DNA of 64,000 nucleotides from assembly GCA_946811185.2 (NCBI GenBank), contig OX328105.1:39668845-39732844 (forward strand), written 5' to 3'. Source of the DNA: Hippopus hippopus. Its lineage: Eukaryota; Mollusca; Bivalvia; Cardiida; Cardiidae. Numbering within the stretch: the first letter of the stretch is position 1; each line of letters starts with the position of its first letter. A program made the position numbers and the translations under genes. This document shows positions 55,301-64,000 of the stretch, one piece after another. The notes beneath the pieces were generated by a model that was not told the DNA's origin, did not search any database, and saw only the letters and a program-made list of their open reading frames with translations.

Positions 55301-56329
55301 ACAGGCCTTTGAAGCTCTATTGGTCTATCACGGAACACTAAAATTGTCCTTGGTCGATCATCAAACACTTATAGCACATTGGTTTATCGCCTATATATCA
55401 CGGAATATATATTCAAATTTTCATCAACACTGTTTCTATAAATAGCACATTGGTGACTCCCTCTTTATCGTATATAGTAAGACAAGGTGTGCAACGAAAT
55501 CGAAGAAAATTTTATCCCTGTCCCCTTTCAGATATAATATTTAACAGAAAATGGAAAAATAAACCTAGTTACCGCTGCAGATGGGTTCACAAATGATTTT
55601 TCTTCTGTACCCTGACCCTCGAAAGTTCCAAACGGCTCTTGCCATCAAGCGACAGCTCTCATCTCAAAAAAGTTAAAAAGCTTCCACATTTTCCAGATCG
55701 CCATGCGCTGACGTCACACAATTCGTTATGATGCAGCGAATTATAACTCATGTGAATTTGCTATCAAAAGACGCTCCAAAGCTTTTGACTAATGAACGGT
55801 AAAAACGCATTTGAAAATATGCGAAATGGGAGATGAAAATCGTGAAACTGGATTAGATGAAATGATAAATTATATCAGATGAAATGTTAATTTAAATATT
55901 TCATCAATACACCAACAAAAATTTTTCAATCTATGTTTGAAAAAAAGAATTTAATTCTTATTCGCTGCAGGATTACAGATCGTGTGACGTCAGCATATGG
56001 CGATTCGGAAAATATGGAAGCTTTTTAATTTTTTTGAGATGAGAGCTATTGCTTGATGGCAAGAGCCGTTTGGAACTTTTGAAGGTCAGGGTACAGAAGA
56101 AAAATCATTAATGAACCCATCTGCAACGGTAACTAGGTTCATTTATCCATTTTCGTTTAAATATTATCTCTGAAAGGGGACGGGGGTAAAATTTTCTTTG
56201 ACTTTGTTGCTCACCTTGTCTTACTACATATGATACAGAGGGAATCCCCAATGTGTTATTTATAGTAACAGTGTCCGATAATGAAAATTTCGTTATCCCT
56301 TGATAGACCAATGGAGTTTCAGAGGCCTA
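55301..56329. mobile_element. Foldback element, 1029 bp, arms of about 380-430 bp
   Basis: Sequence from about 55304 to 55735 is inverted at about 55960-56326. Paired blocks include GAAGCTCTATTGGTCTATCA, GGGTTCACAAATGATTTTTC and GCTGACGTCAC with their complements. The centre (about 220 bp) is unpaired and AT-rich. Long arms with a 10-bp duplication fit Mutator-like or Foldback elements; that assignment is inference. There is no transposase. Confidence 0.85.
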
Positions 56330-56339
56330 TAGTGTAACC
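56330..56339 (+). repeat. Right 10-bp target-site duplication of the foldback element
   Basis: TAGTGTAACC, identical to 55291-55300. Confidence 0.85.
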
Positions 56340-56361
56340 TTATGCTATCTGGTAAATGAAT
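56340..56361 (-). mobile_element. TTAA-MITE, terminal part of the split copy
   Basis: TTATGCTATCTGGTAAATG continues the family order exactly where 55300 stopped. Confidence 0.75.
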
Positions 56362-57289
56362 TCAACTGTTTGTGAGGGTCATTGCTAATTAGCATTATAA
56401 AACGGGCTTAAACGATATAAAATTGGATTCAAACAATATTGACAGATATAGTAAAATGATGGACACCAAAGTATAGATAATGATGTCATTAGCATTTTGA
56501 ATAAACACCCTATCCTATCTAGATCTGACCATGTATTTTGCGATTTCCTATTTTGTACAATTATGCTTGTCAAGAATTCCAGTTATATGCAAGCGTAAGC
56601 AAATGTCAGCATGAATTATCTTTCCCATTCTTTGCAGGACTTATGGTAGAATAATGCTGAAGATGCTTTAGTGAAATATTATTGCTTAATTGTCCCAATG
56701 AGATTTTTCAGTTTCAAAGATTTTTTAGAAATCTGCTTTTTACATGACAAAGTTTTATTTTGATGGAAAGGGTTGGGGTCAAGTAATATTATGATTATCC
56801 CCCGTCTTTTAGTTATTTAGCACAGAAAAGATGAAATATTGACATTCTGTAATATTTGTTGACTGCACAAAGTTTATCAAGTGGCCATTGTGTAATTTTT
56901 CTGGATTGCACAAAATGTATTTGGCTGTTTAAGTCATAATTACCATCTCATCTCTACTGTGCAACCTTGGTTTGATCTACCTACCATGTCTGCAAAAATA
57001 ACCAAAAGTTTTGCTCAGGGCTTATATGGTTAATGGGAAATTTTTTGTTCATCATTAGATATTATCATATATTGTTGTGACTGTATTCATTAATTCAATA
57101 CCCTATTACTATACACAGCCCTCCATAAGGCAATTTCTGAAAAAGTGGTTGAAAAGCAATTACTTGTTTTTTCTCTTCCTTTTTTTCACCCCCAGTATTT
57201 TCCCTTAAAATAAAACCCTGGTATCCTTAGAAAGATAATTTTTTCTAGCACTTGTTCAAGACTTTGCCTTAAAATGGTTTTGTGGTAAT
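56362..57289. other. Mostly unassigned DNA
   Basis: A weak family C remnant at about 56955-57010 (GGTTTGATCTACCTACCATG). Nothing else supported. Confidence 0.3.
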
Positions 57290-57504
57290 GAATAAACCTG
57301 TATCATTGCACAACCCTGAGGAAGAAGGCTTTCGAAAACATAGTAAGGAAATGAGAAAATGCTGGTTACCAGCATATTCTCATTTTCCTTCAATGTTTTC
57401 TACCCTTTCAAGAGACAATATCACCGTAAGAGCCACTGTCATACTTTCATCTACAAATTTGCTTTTGTATGAGTATAAAATTATGTTGTTTGGTAAACAG
57501 TCAA
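57290..57504 (-). mobile_element. TTAA-MITE, diverged ends
   Basis: CACAACCCTGAGGAAGAAGG, core GCTGGTTACCAGCATATTCT, right end GTTGTTTGGTAAACAG. Confidence 0.78.
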
Positions 57505-57849
57505 CTACAGTTGAATAGGTCAATATTCGTGATTGTACCTTATGGGTATCACTTAACTACAACCAGGACAGAGGCTTGGCATCATTTTTGTGATTGCTCC
57601 TCTACCCTACCAAACCAGCTATGATACAGATATTCGAGAAAAGGTACAATCTTGTTGACATCAATGGATCATGGCTTTGTTCATTCAATTTTCTTGTTAT
57701 CAGCTAATGATAATGTCATAAAAAATCAATAGATAATTCATTAATATTCATGAAAAAACATTGCGGGTGGATAAAGTTGTTACCCATCATAATTCCTGCA
57801 AAGGTTAAATTATCTTATTTTCAGAGAAAATTTTATACTGCAAAAAATA
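57505..57849. other. Unassigned DNA
   Basis: No feature supported. Confidence 0.3.
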
Positions 57850-57856
57850 TCACCCC

Positions 57857-58912
57857 AGAGTTCTGCCAAGGACGCGCCATTGCGGGATCGGCGCTAAAAA
57901 ATTATAGACGGCGCATTAAAATTATGTCTAATGGGCCAACTGGCGCATCAAAAATACGCAGCGTCGGCCTGAAGTCCGAAAAATATGTGGGGCGAATTAA
58001 CTGGTATAAAGTGGTTCCCGCTTTATCTGTTTAGTTCTCGGAATTCAGAAAGACGCTTGGAACAAAAATGTTGTTCGTATCAGCGATTTTCATTGGATAA
58101 ACTTCTTCAGCAACAAGGTATTTCCCTGATTTTGACCAGTAGATATCTTCGTTGCAACAATGCGGAACAGGTTTTCGAGTTTGTTCTGCATCAGATGATC
58201 GAAGTCTTCACGATGGCTGAAAAGAAGCCGACAAAAAAACTAGATCCATACTCATTTATTTTGGCCAATCTGCATCAGAAATGGCAAAACAGACACCCTG
58301 CTTGAGTCTACCGATCAGCCGTATACAGACTTAGAACATTCGGAAACCTCAACAGATGATGATAAGTTCGACCCCAGGCAAAAAGTTCGTCGTTTGAAAA
58401 ACGTTTTAAAAAATAGATGTCTCTCGGATTTTCCCAGGTTGCAGTATGACTGAAAAAAATCCATGACTTGTATAAGACACAAAAAAAGCGCAACTCCCTC
58501 ACGGAACTTAATAAAAACTTCAGAACTAGCACATTAACGAGGCACGCAGATAGTTGAGATCATAAAGCTGCAGTCCTTGCAGATTTCGATGACTGGTGAC
58601 CTCTAGAAGAGTGTCAAGTATATTTTTGATCTGTAAGAGAGTAGTGTCATGTAAGCTTTTAAATTAAGGTTGGATTTTGGATAGCCAAAGAAGATATTCC
58701 AGTAACAAAATATGACATTCTTTTGAATTTGTTGGAAAATCTTGCAAGAAAATCAGTGGATATCTGCAGCAGTGCCTTGAAAAAATCTCCATTCTTTGTC
58801 TCATTCTATGTCTGATTGACTGACTTGGCCCCATGTAGCATGTAGATGGCCCCACTTTTTTAGCTTGGGTGGGCCAGTGGCCCCTGTAGCTCAAAATCTT
58901 GGCAGAACACTG
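57857..58912 (+). mobile_element. Degraded hAT-like element, about 1056 bp
   Basis: CAGAGTTCTGCCAAG (57856-57870) is inverted at 58898-58912 as CTTGGCAGAACACTG, one mismatch in 15. TCACCCC flanks both ends (57850-57856 and 58913-58919), consistent with a 7-8 bp duplication. The interior holds a decayed zinc-finger reading frame but is too short for a full hAT transposase. Confidence 0.72.
58214..58834 (+). pseudogene. Decayed zinc-finger protein of hAT or ZMYM/KIAA1586-like type
   Basis: Pieces of one protein spread over three frames. MAEKKPTKKLDPYSFI opens at 58214 and runs to a stop at 58303. A neighbouring frame continues (QPYTDLEHSETSTDDDKF) to a stop near 58448. A third piece, FRTSTLTRHADS, stop, DHKAAVLADFDDW (about 58519-58599), looks like the H-x-H end of the BED/TTF-like zinc finger in hAT-derived proteins. 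GFWIAKEDIPVTKYDILLN at about 58672 matches the AYWLAKEDIP-like block that follows that finger in such proteins. At least two frameshifts and two stops, so not functional. Identification is by remembered family pattern, not by search. Confidence 0.5.
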
Positions 58913-58919
58913 TCACCCC

Positions 58920-59687
58920 ATTCTTTTGACCATTGTTATGGAATTCTCAAAATGCTATATTTGTACATCCACTATTAGACAACATGTACAGTGATTTGAC
59001 CAATGATTTTTACTATCAGTGAACGGCATTTTGAATTTTGAATCAAAGGTATAACTTTCTTAATTGTATTATACATTTATAGTTGTATGTATCACTCATG
59101 TGGTCTAAGTCACATAGATAATCTCTTGCCATAATAGTATAGCAGAAATGAATACTTGTTAACTCTTGTCTATAACTGTTGTATAAAACAGCACTTGCTT
59201 TCAATCATACACATCCGACTTTGCAATAGCCCTGTTTGGTAGACCGATCAAAAAATTTTGCATGTTTGACTGATTACTGAGTGATTACATGGCTGGATTC
59301 CAAATTAAAAATAACAAATTTGGATGAATTATCTATCACCTTTTCCCATGTGTAATTTGTTAGGTTATCAGCTTAAAGGCTACTGAAATCGTAAAACAGC
59401 CAATTCAGATTTCATTGAGCAGAAAATTGCTCTCTATCCATTACCCCATAGTCCAAACATGTAGGGGTATTATGACTTCAATGATTTTTTTTACCAAACA
59501 CCATTGTTATTTTTCCTCATTAGCATTGTCTCTGTTTAAATTCTCATGAGTACCTACGGCATGGGACTTGGTTAAAACTGACTATTTGCCTTCAAGTATG
59601 TTTCCCTGTCTGTGCTCTGATTTTCCTGTTTTGCTCTGTGTCATGCATTCTTGTTCTTGTCATGTGACAGGATGCCTAGTGGAACCT
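58920..59687. other. Unassigned AT-rich DNA
   Basis: No repeat, ORF or signal supported. Confidence 0.35.
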
Positions 59688-59815
59688 TCAACCCTTTACC
59701 ACACAATCCTGTGTTTTAACAACCTTGAGGCTTTTGAAAACTCTGTGAGAAAAGGAGAAACCACTGGCAGCGAGCATTTCCTCCTTTTCACAAAATGTTT
59801 TTTACATACTCAAGC
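59688..59815 (-). mobile_element. TTAA-MITE, truncated
   Basis: TCAACCCTTTACCACACAAT left end and a decayed core; right half lost. Confidence 0.78.
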
Positions 59816-60103
59816 ACATATACTTTCAATTGTTAATCTGTTGAATTGTGGTCTGTATGTTCTAGAATATGGACGATTCTATATAAATTTCCTGTGTAGT
59901 AAAGATCTTACTAAAGTCAAGAAAACCTAATGTTATATGAACCAGAGTAATGTTTTTGGTAATTTTCAGAAATAATTCCATTTTGTTACACAATACAGCT
60001 TTAGATTTGCTATGACCAACTGCCTTGCTCGTTTCATTAGCTTTCATTACCTTCTCCCAAACTATCATTTTCTTTCTTTACATTCTGGAAAATTAATAAA
60101 ATC
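59816..60103. other. Unassigned DNA
   Basis: No feature supported. Confidence 0.3.
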
Positions 60104-60430
60104 CTGGGTCCCATTTCACTAAGGTAGTTACGAACAAAATTTGCGTAGGTTTTACGTCACTATAATCCAGTGGCATTAATCTGCCACGAGATACATGATA
60201 ACTGTCATGATTATTTTAGAAAACTGCGATAAATCAAAGTTTCCTGGAAATTTTATCTAGACAGAATGAAAAGATAACATTTCTAAGGAAACTTTGATTT
60301 ATTGCAATAGTTTTCTAAAATAATCATGACAGTTATCTAGTATCTCGTAGCAGATTAATGCCACTATATTATAGTTACGTAAAACTTACGCAAATTTTGT
60401 TCGTAACTACCTTAGTAAAACAGGGCCCTG
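60104..60430. mobile_element. Foldback MITE, about 325 bp
   Basis: The element is one long inverted repeat with arms of about 140 bp: GGGTCCCATTTCACTAAGG and ACTAAGGTAGTTACGAACAA are mirrored by TTGTTCGTAACTACCTTAGT...GGGCCC. CAAAGTTTCCT and AGGAAACTTTG flank the centre near 60236-60298. GGGYCC starts are frequent among marine invertebrate MITEs. The target duplication is not clear. Confidence 0.85.
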
Positions 60431-60454
60431 GTGTCCAACATTTCTTCTTGCTTT

Positions 60455-61330
60455 TTTAGCTCTACTGGCCGAAAGCCAGGAGAGCTTATGTCATGGTGTG
60501 GTTTCTGTTGTCCATCCTTCTGTCCCTCTGTTAGTCTTTTTTTAATCATGTGATAAAGTCTGCATTTGCGGTCTGATTTTTGTTAAACTTGCACAGTTTG
60601 TTTATCTTGTCAATTTTTTGAACCCTATTGATTTTGGAAAAAAAAATCTGACAATCAGTCAGGGAAAAGAAACCATTAAAAGTTGAAAATTTACATTTCT
60701 TTGTTCATGTGATTAAGTTGGCATTTGTGGTCAGATTTTCATGAAACTTGCAGTTGCTTTATATCATCAATAGCTTGAACCCTATTGATTTTTGAAAAAA
60801 AAAAATCCTACAATTTGCTAGGGAAAGCTGGCCATTTAAAGATGAAAATTTACATTTATTGTTAACACAATTAAGTCTGCATTTTTCATCCAATTCTTTT
60901 GAAACTTGCACAGATCATTTGTATCATCAAGGGATTGAACCCTATTAAGAATTAAGAAAATCCAGCGACCAGCTTAGGAAAAGCAGCCATTTGATGTCTT
61001 AGTATTGTTTATTCAACATAGCCTACATTATTGTCACATTTCTTGGAAACTTGCAGGGATTATTTAATACAATGAGAACTGAAACCCTATAAAATTTGGC
61101 TGGATTCCAAACAATTGATTTCGAGAAATTGTACTTCAATTTTTTCACTATTTGCTCAATTCACCATGGCTATATATGCTGTTGGGTTCAAGCCCAGTTG
61201 CAACAAACCTCCTGCCCTATTTTTATCGTGTTTGTCTTTTTCCCTTTTGCATCATGAATAAAATAAATGAGGTCTACTAGAAAATTAGTCATATCACTGC
61301 AAGTAGAGCAATTCTAGCCCTCAATAAAAT
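60455..61330 (+). repeat. Element with four degenerate 159-bp tandem units
   Basis: Starts TTTTTAGCTCTACTGGCCGA and ends GCAAGTAGAGCAATTCTAGC. Between them GCATTTGCGGTCTGATTTTT and GAAACTTGCA-type blocks recur at about 60562, 60721, 60880 and 61027. Same architecture as 32478-33510 (short end motifs around tandem units) but a different unit sequence. Confidence 0.75.
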
Positions 61331-61655
61331 ACGACTCGAATACTTGCAATTTCTGATTTGCTCTTGTTCAGTATGTCTTATCTAAGCAGACAGTGAAGAT
61401 CAGAGATATGACTGCATATTTTGTGTTCTTGATCACTGTTGGTTGCAATAGTAAGTTACTGTGAAAGTTCTTTATGGGTTAGATATTAACTAGGATTGGG
61501 TATGTAATGATTTTAAAAGTCTAGTTATGCCCTTGCATTGTAAAAAGGAAGTAAGAGCTGAACTTGTAACAATATCTTGTAAAAGAAATAGGATAATTCC
61601 ACACTTCTTGCTTTTACCTTAGAGAAGCACTAAAATATCACTTAGGTAGAACTGT
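61331..61655. other. Mostly unassigned DNA
   Basis: A family C remnant at about 61385-61435 (CAGTGAAGATCAGAGATATG). Confidence 0.35.
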
Positions 61656-61883
61656 TTAACCCTTTACCAGACGACAAAATCTTAGCCTTGTCCAAATTGA
61701 AAGCATTTGCAGACAACAATTTCAGTGTGGCTCAAATGGTTTAATTGTTCTTTAATAGGGTTTAAAACATTGTGGGAAAAGGAGAAAATGCTGGTTACCA
61801 GCATTTTCTCCTTTTCCCATAATGTTTTCAAAAGGCTTCTTTCCAGAGTCGTCAAAAGTCGGCATTGTGCAGGGAAGGGTTAA
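61656..61883 (+). mobile_element. TTAA-MITE, full length, 228 bp
   Basis: TTAA at 61656-61659 and 61880-61883; one of the best cores in the window (61768-61826). Confidence 0.92.
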
Positions 61884-62134
61884 CCTTTTACTAAACATTT
61901 GTATCATGAGTTTAATAACCCAAACGTTAAAGACCTTTCAAAACATCCTGGGAAAAAAAAGAGAAAATGCTGGTAACTAGCATTTTGTCCTGTTTCCATA
62001 ATGTTGTCTATCCTTCGAATAACAAATTCTAATCTTTGAGCAGTATCTATTTTTGTCGTCTGCCTATGCTTTCTATGTTGATCTGCCTATGCTTTCTATT
62101 TTGACTAGTCTAACATTTTGTCGTTTGGTAAAGT
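61880..62134 (-). mobile_element. TTAA-MITE abutting the previous copy, with an internal 23-bp duplication
   Basis: Shares TTAA 61880-61883 with its left neighbour and points the other way. TCTGCCTATGCTTTCTAT occurs twice (about 62060 and 62083). Right end TTTGGTAAAG without TTAA. Confidence 0.82.
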
Positions 62135-62164
62135 TTGTATTGGAATTTTACGCCGTTTTAACAG

Positions 62165-62365
62165 CCAAGGGCATATAATAGTAGTCAGTGCACCTGTACG
62201 TGTGTTTCCTGGCTTTTTCACACCAGTACTGATACAACTATCTTTCCAAGTTGCTGACTACTTTTCGCACATGCATCAAAGGTGAGAGGCGAAAGTTTGC
62301 CACAACCAGGTATCAACCATCAGGTCACGAGTCAGATATGCTAACCACTATGCTACCTGGCCAGA
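62165..62365 (-). mobile_element. tRNA-derived SINE, reverse
   Basis: Complement of the right end reads GGCCAGGTAGCATAGTGGTT (A-box region); the left part has CACACCAGTACTGATACAAC and AAGTTGCTGACTACTTTTCG, the body seen at 53442. Confidence 0.75.
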
Positions 62366-62551
62366 CTCATTTGGAAGAGTAAACAACAAGAAGATACCAT
62401 TAGAAAACTATAAATAATGATAATTCCAGGTAATTCTGTGTTAAAGACAGCAGACAATGTAATGTTGTAACAGGTGGTATAGATACACTGACTCTTCTCT
62501 TCCACCTGATGGTTTGACAAACAATCTGTAGATGAACTAATGGTGTTTGTT

Positions 62552-62767
62552 TTAACCGTTTACTATACAATCACAACTTTTAACAACCCTGAGGAAGAAG
62601 CCTTTTGAAAACTTTGTGGGAAAACGAGAAAATGCTGGTAATCAGCATTTTCTTCTTTTTGCCACAATATTTTTACTCTATCAAAGATAAATTCCATCAT
62701 TTAATGTCATCTGTAAATGCTTTCAATTTGGACAAGTCTACATTACTGTTGTTTGATAAAGAGTTAA
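62552..62767 (-). mobile_element. TTAA-MITE, full length, 216 bp
   Basis: TTAA at 62552-62555 and 62764-62767; core with GGTAATCAGC. Confidence 0.87.
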
Positions 62768-62810
62768 TGGAATTTGTATTTTGTTTGCCTGGTCTCTTAC
62801 ATGAGTAGAA

Positions 62811-63090
62811 GTTTTACTTTACGAAGACAACAAATTTTAGTAAAACGTACTCATCCAAATTGAAAGCGTTTATAAGGTCAGTATTCACTAACCATCCTTA
62901 ACAATGTTCTAAATAGTTGAGCCAATCAGAAGTTGTGTTACTTTCAAAGTTAGAAAATTCTCCAGAGAAAACAGGGAACGTTCTTAAAAATGGTTAGTGA
63001 ATATTGACTCTGATTACAAATTCAACTGGACGCAAATGGTGACATTTTCTTTAAAAGGTTAAAAACTATGGGAGCAGGAGAAAATGATGC
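62811..63090 (+). mobile_element. TTAA-MITE, split by another MITE and right-truncated
   Basis: ACGAAGACAACAAATTTTAG and CCAAATTGAAAGCGTTTATA precede the insert; ACAAATTCAACTGGACGCAA and GGAGAAAATGATGC follow. Confidence 0.72.
62876..63012. mobile_element. Short TIR element, about 137 bp, inside a TTAA-MITE
   Basis: GGTCAGTATTCACTAACCAT at the left is mirrored by ATGGTTAGTGAATATTGACT at the right. No coding content; target duplication unclear. Confidence 0.75.
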
Positions 63091-63509
63091 AGAAAGAGGC
63101 TAATGAGTTATAAGCCTAGCTTTTCCTTATGCAAGCATGCAGTAATCTGTTCTCAAAATTAGACAGATGACTAATTTCTGGCAATTTGCAAAATTTCAGC
63201 TGAAAAACACAGGCTCACACCAAGTGCTTGGGAGACAGCCAAAGTATTCCACCATGAGCCATCAAAGTACCTTAATTACTGTCTGTCTGACAATTTGAAA
63301 GTGAAAATACAAAATGATCCTGTCTGGGATAAATGAGAGAGAGTGATGAGTGAAAGATTCTTTTTTGTAAAATCAAATTATACTACCATTTTATGTGAGC
63401 TGAAAATACTTTTCTTATGTTACTTGATGTGATGAAGCTTCTTTCTACAATATCAAAATCCAATATTCAGAGATAAAACTGAATTATTCTTCTTAATGTC
63501 TTCCTGTGG
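63091..63509. other. Unassigned DNA
   Basis: No feature supported. Confidence 0.3.
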
Positions 63510-63738
63510 TTAACCCTTTACCACACAGCAAGATTTTAGACCTATCCAAATTAAAAGCGTTTGCAGATGACAATTTCATAGTGGCTCAAATGATGCAAGT
63601 TTTCTTTGATAGGGTAGAAAACTTTGTGGGAAAAAGAGTAAATGCTGGTTACCAGCATTTTCTCCTTTTCTCACAATGTTTTCAAAAGGCTTCTTCCTCA
63701 GGGTCGTTAAAAGTCGTCATTGTGTGGTAAAGGTTTAA
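63510..63738 (+). mobile_element. TTAA-MITE, full length, 229 bp
   Basis: TTAA at 63510-63513 and 63735-63738; ends CCCTTTACCACACA and inverted CCTTTACCACACAA. Confidence 0.92.
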
Positions 63739-63770
63739 GGGAAGTGCATGATGTTTTTTGAAGTAGTCTC

Positions 63771-63860
63771 TAAACCCTTTACCATACAATCCTGAGTTTT
63801 AACAATCCTGAGAAGGAAGGTTTTTGAAAACATTTTGGGTACAGGAGAAAATGCTGGTTC
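63771..63860 (-). mobile_element. TTAA-MITE, left half
   Basis: AAACCCTTTACCATACAATC to GGAGAAAATGCTGG, where it breaks off. Confidence 0.78.
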
Positions 63861-63908
63861 AATGGGGTCGTTTGAGCAAGGAAGAATTATGTCTGAGTCC
63901 AACATGAG

Positions 63909-64000
63909 TGAGTCATACTCTGTGAAAAGGGGGTTTAATGCATCTGCTAAAAGTATTGATCCAGCCTGGGTTGAAACTTTTTGCTTTTAGTAAATTTTCT
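63909..64000. mobile_element. TIR element family B, cut by the window edge
   Basis: TGAGTCATACTCTGTGAAAA and GGGTTTAATGCATCTGC; the far end lies outside the window. Confidence 0.7.

Noticed and set aside
34431..63730. Many 60-110 codon ORFs reading like NIVGKGENAGNQHFLLFP
   Set aside because: These are translations of the palindromic MITE core in different frames, not proteins.
34437..63860. CRISPR-like array of regular palindromes
   Set aside because: Spacing is irregular, both orientations occur, copies are long with TIRs and TTAA targets, and the context is animal.
33894..64000. A complete multi-exon gene running through the MITE-rich half
   Set aside because: No downstream exon with conserved coding sequence could be found by eye.

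Overview
The window looks like a nuclear fragment of an animal genome, most likely a mollusc and probably a bivalve. The grounds are AT-rich DNA with no dense gene arrangement, an I-superfamily-type non-LTR retrotransposon, tRNA-derived SINEs, many short palindromic DNA transposons, three TTAGGG telomere-type units, and a degenerate 145-bp tandem repeat of a kind I associate with bivalve genomes. The species is inference. No conserved single-copy host gene could be named, and no tRNA, rRNA or CRISPR array was found.

Region 1 (1-30516) is a head-to-tail array of a 1921-bp unit: ten units plus an 862-bp partial one. It runs off the left edge and ends abruptly at 30516. The units are almost identical; I noticed only about nine variable positions. 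Each unit carries four hairpins, a 36-bp direct duplication and a TATA-like motif followed by A-box-like and B-box-like motifs and a T7 run. No ORF in the unit resembles a known protein.

The eighth and ninth units are each interrupted at the same base by the same 5208-bp retrotransposon (14652-19859 and 21795-27002), with the same 14-bp target-site duplication. The pair is therefore one insertion followed by duplication of a 7143-bp composite unit (1921 + 5208 + 14), not two insertions. The element is 5'-truncated inside the ORF1 zinc knuckles but has a complete ORF2: endonuclease, reverse transcriptase, RNase H and a C-terminal CCHC motif.

Region 2 (30517-34436) is single-copy-like DNA with microsatellites, TTAGGG units, a GC-rich palindrome cluster, the 145-bp tandem repeat, and a possible gene start (33817-33984: an E2F-like site, a short ORF and a strong splice donor).

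Region 3 (34437-64000) is a graveyard of mobile DNA. The commonest item is a 229-bp TTAA-flanked palindromic MITE with TIR CCCTTTACCA, in about 40 full or partial copies. Some are nested in each other and some share one TTAA. Around and inside these copies lie a Tc1 element with a broken transposase, a 1-kb foldback element with a 10-bp duplication, a degraded hAT element with a BED/TTF-like zinc-finger relic, further TIR families and several SINEs. Nested insertions allow some relative dating. This half may be intronic or intergenic; I could not assemble a gene across it.
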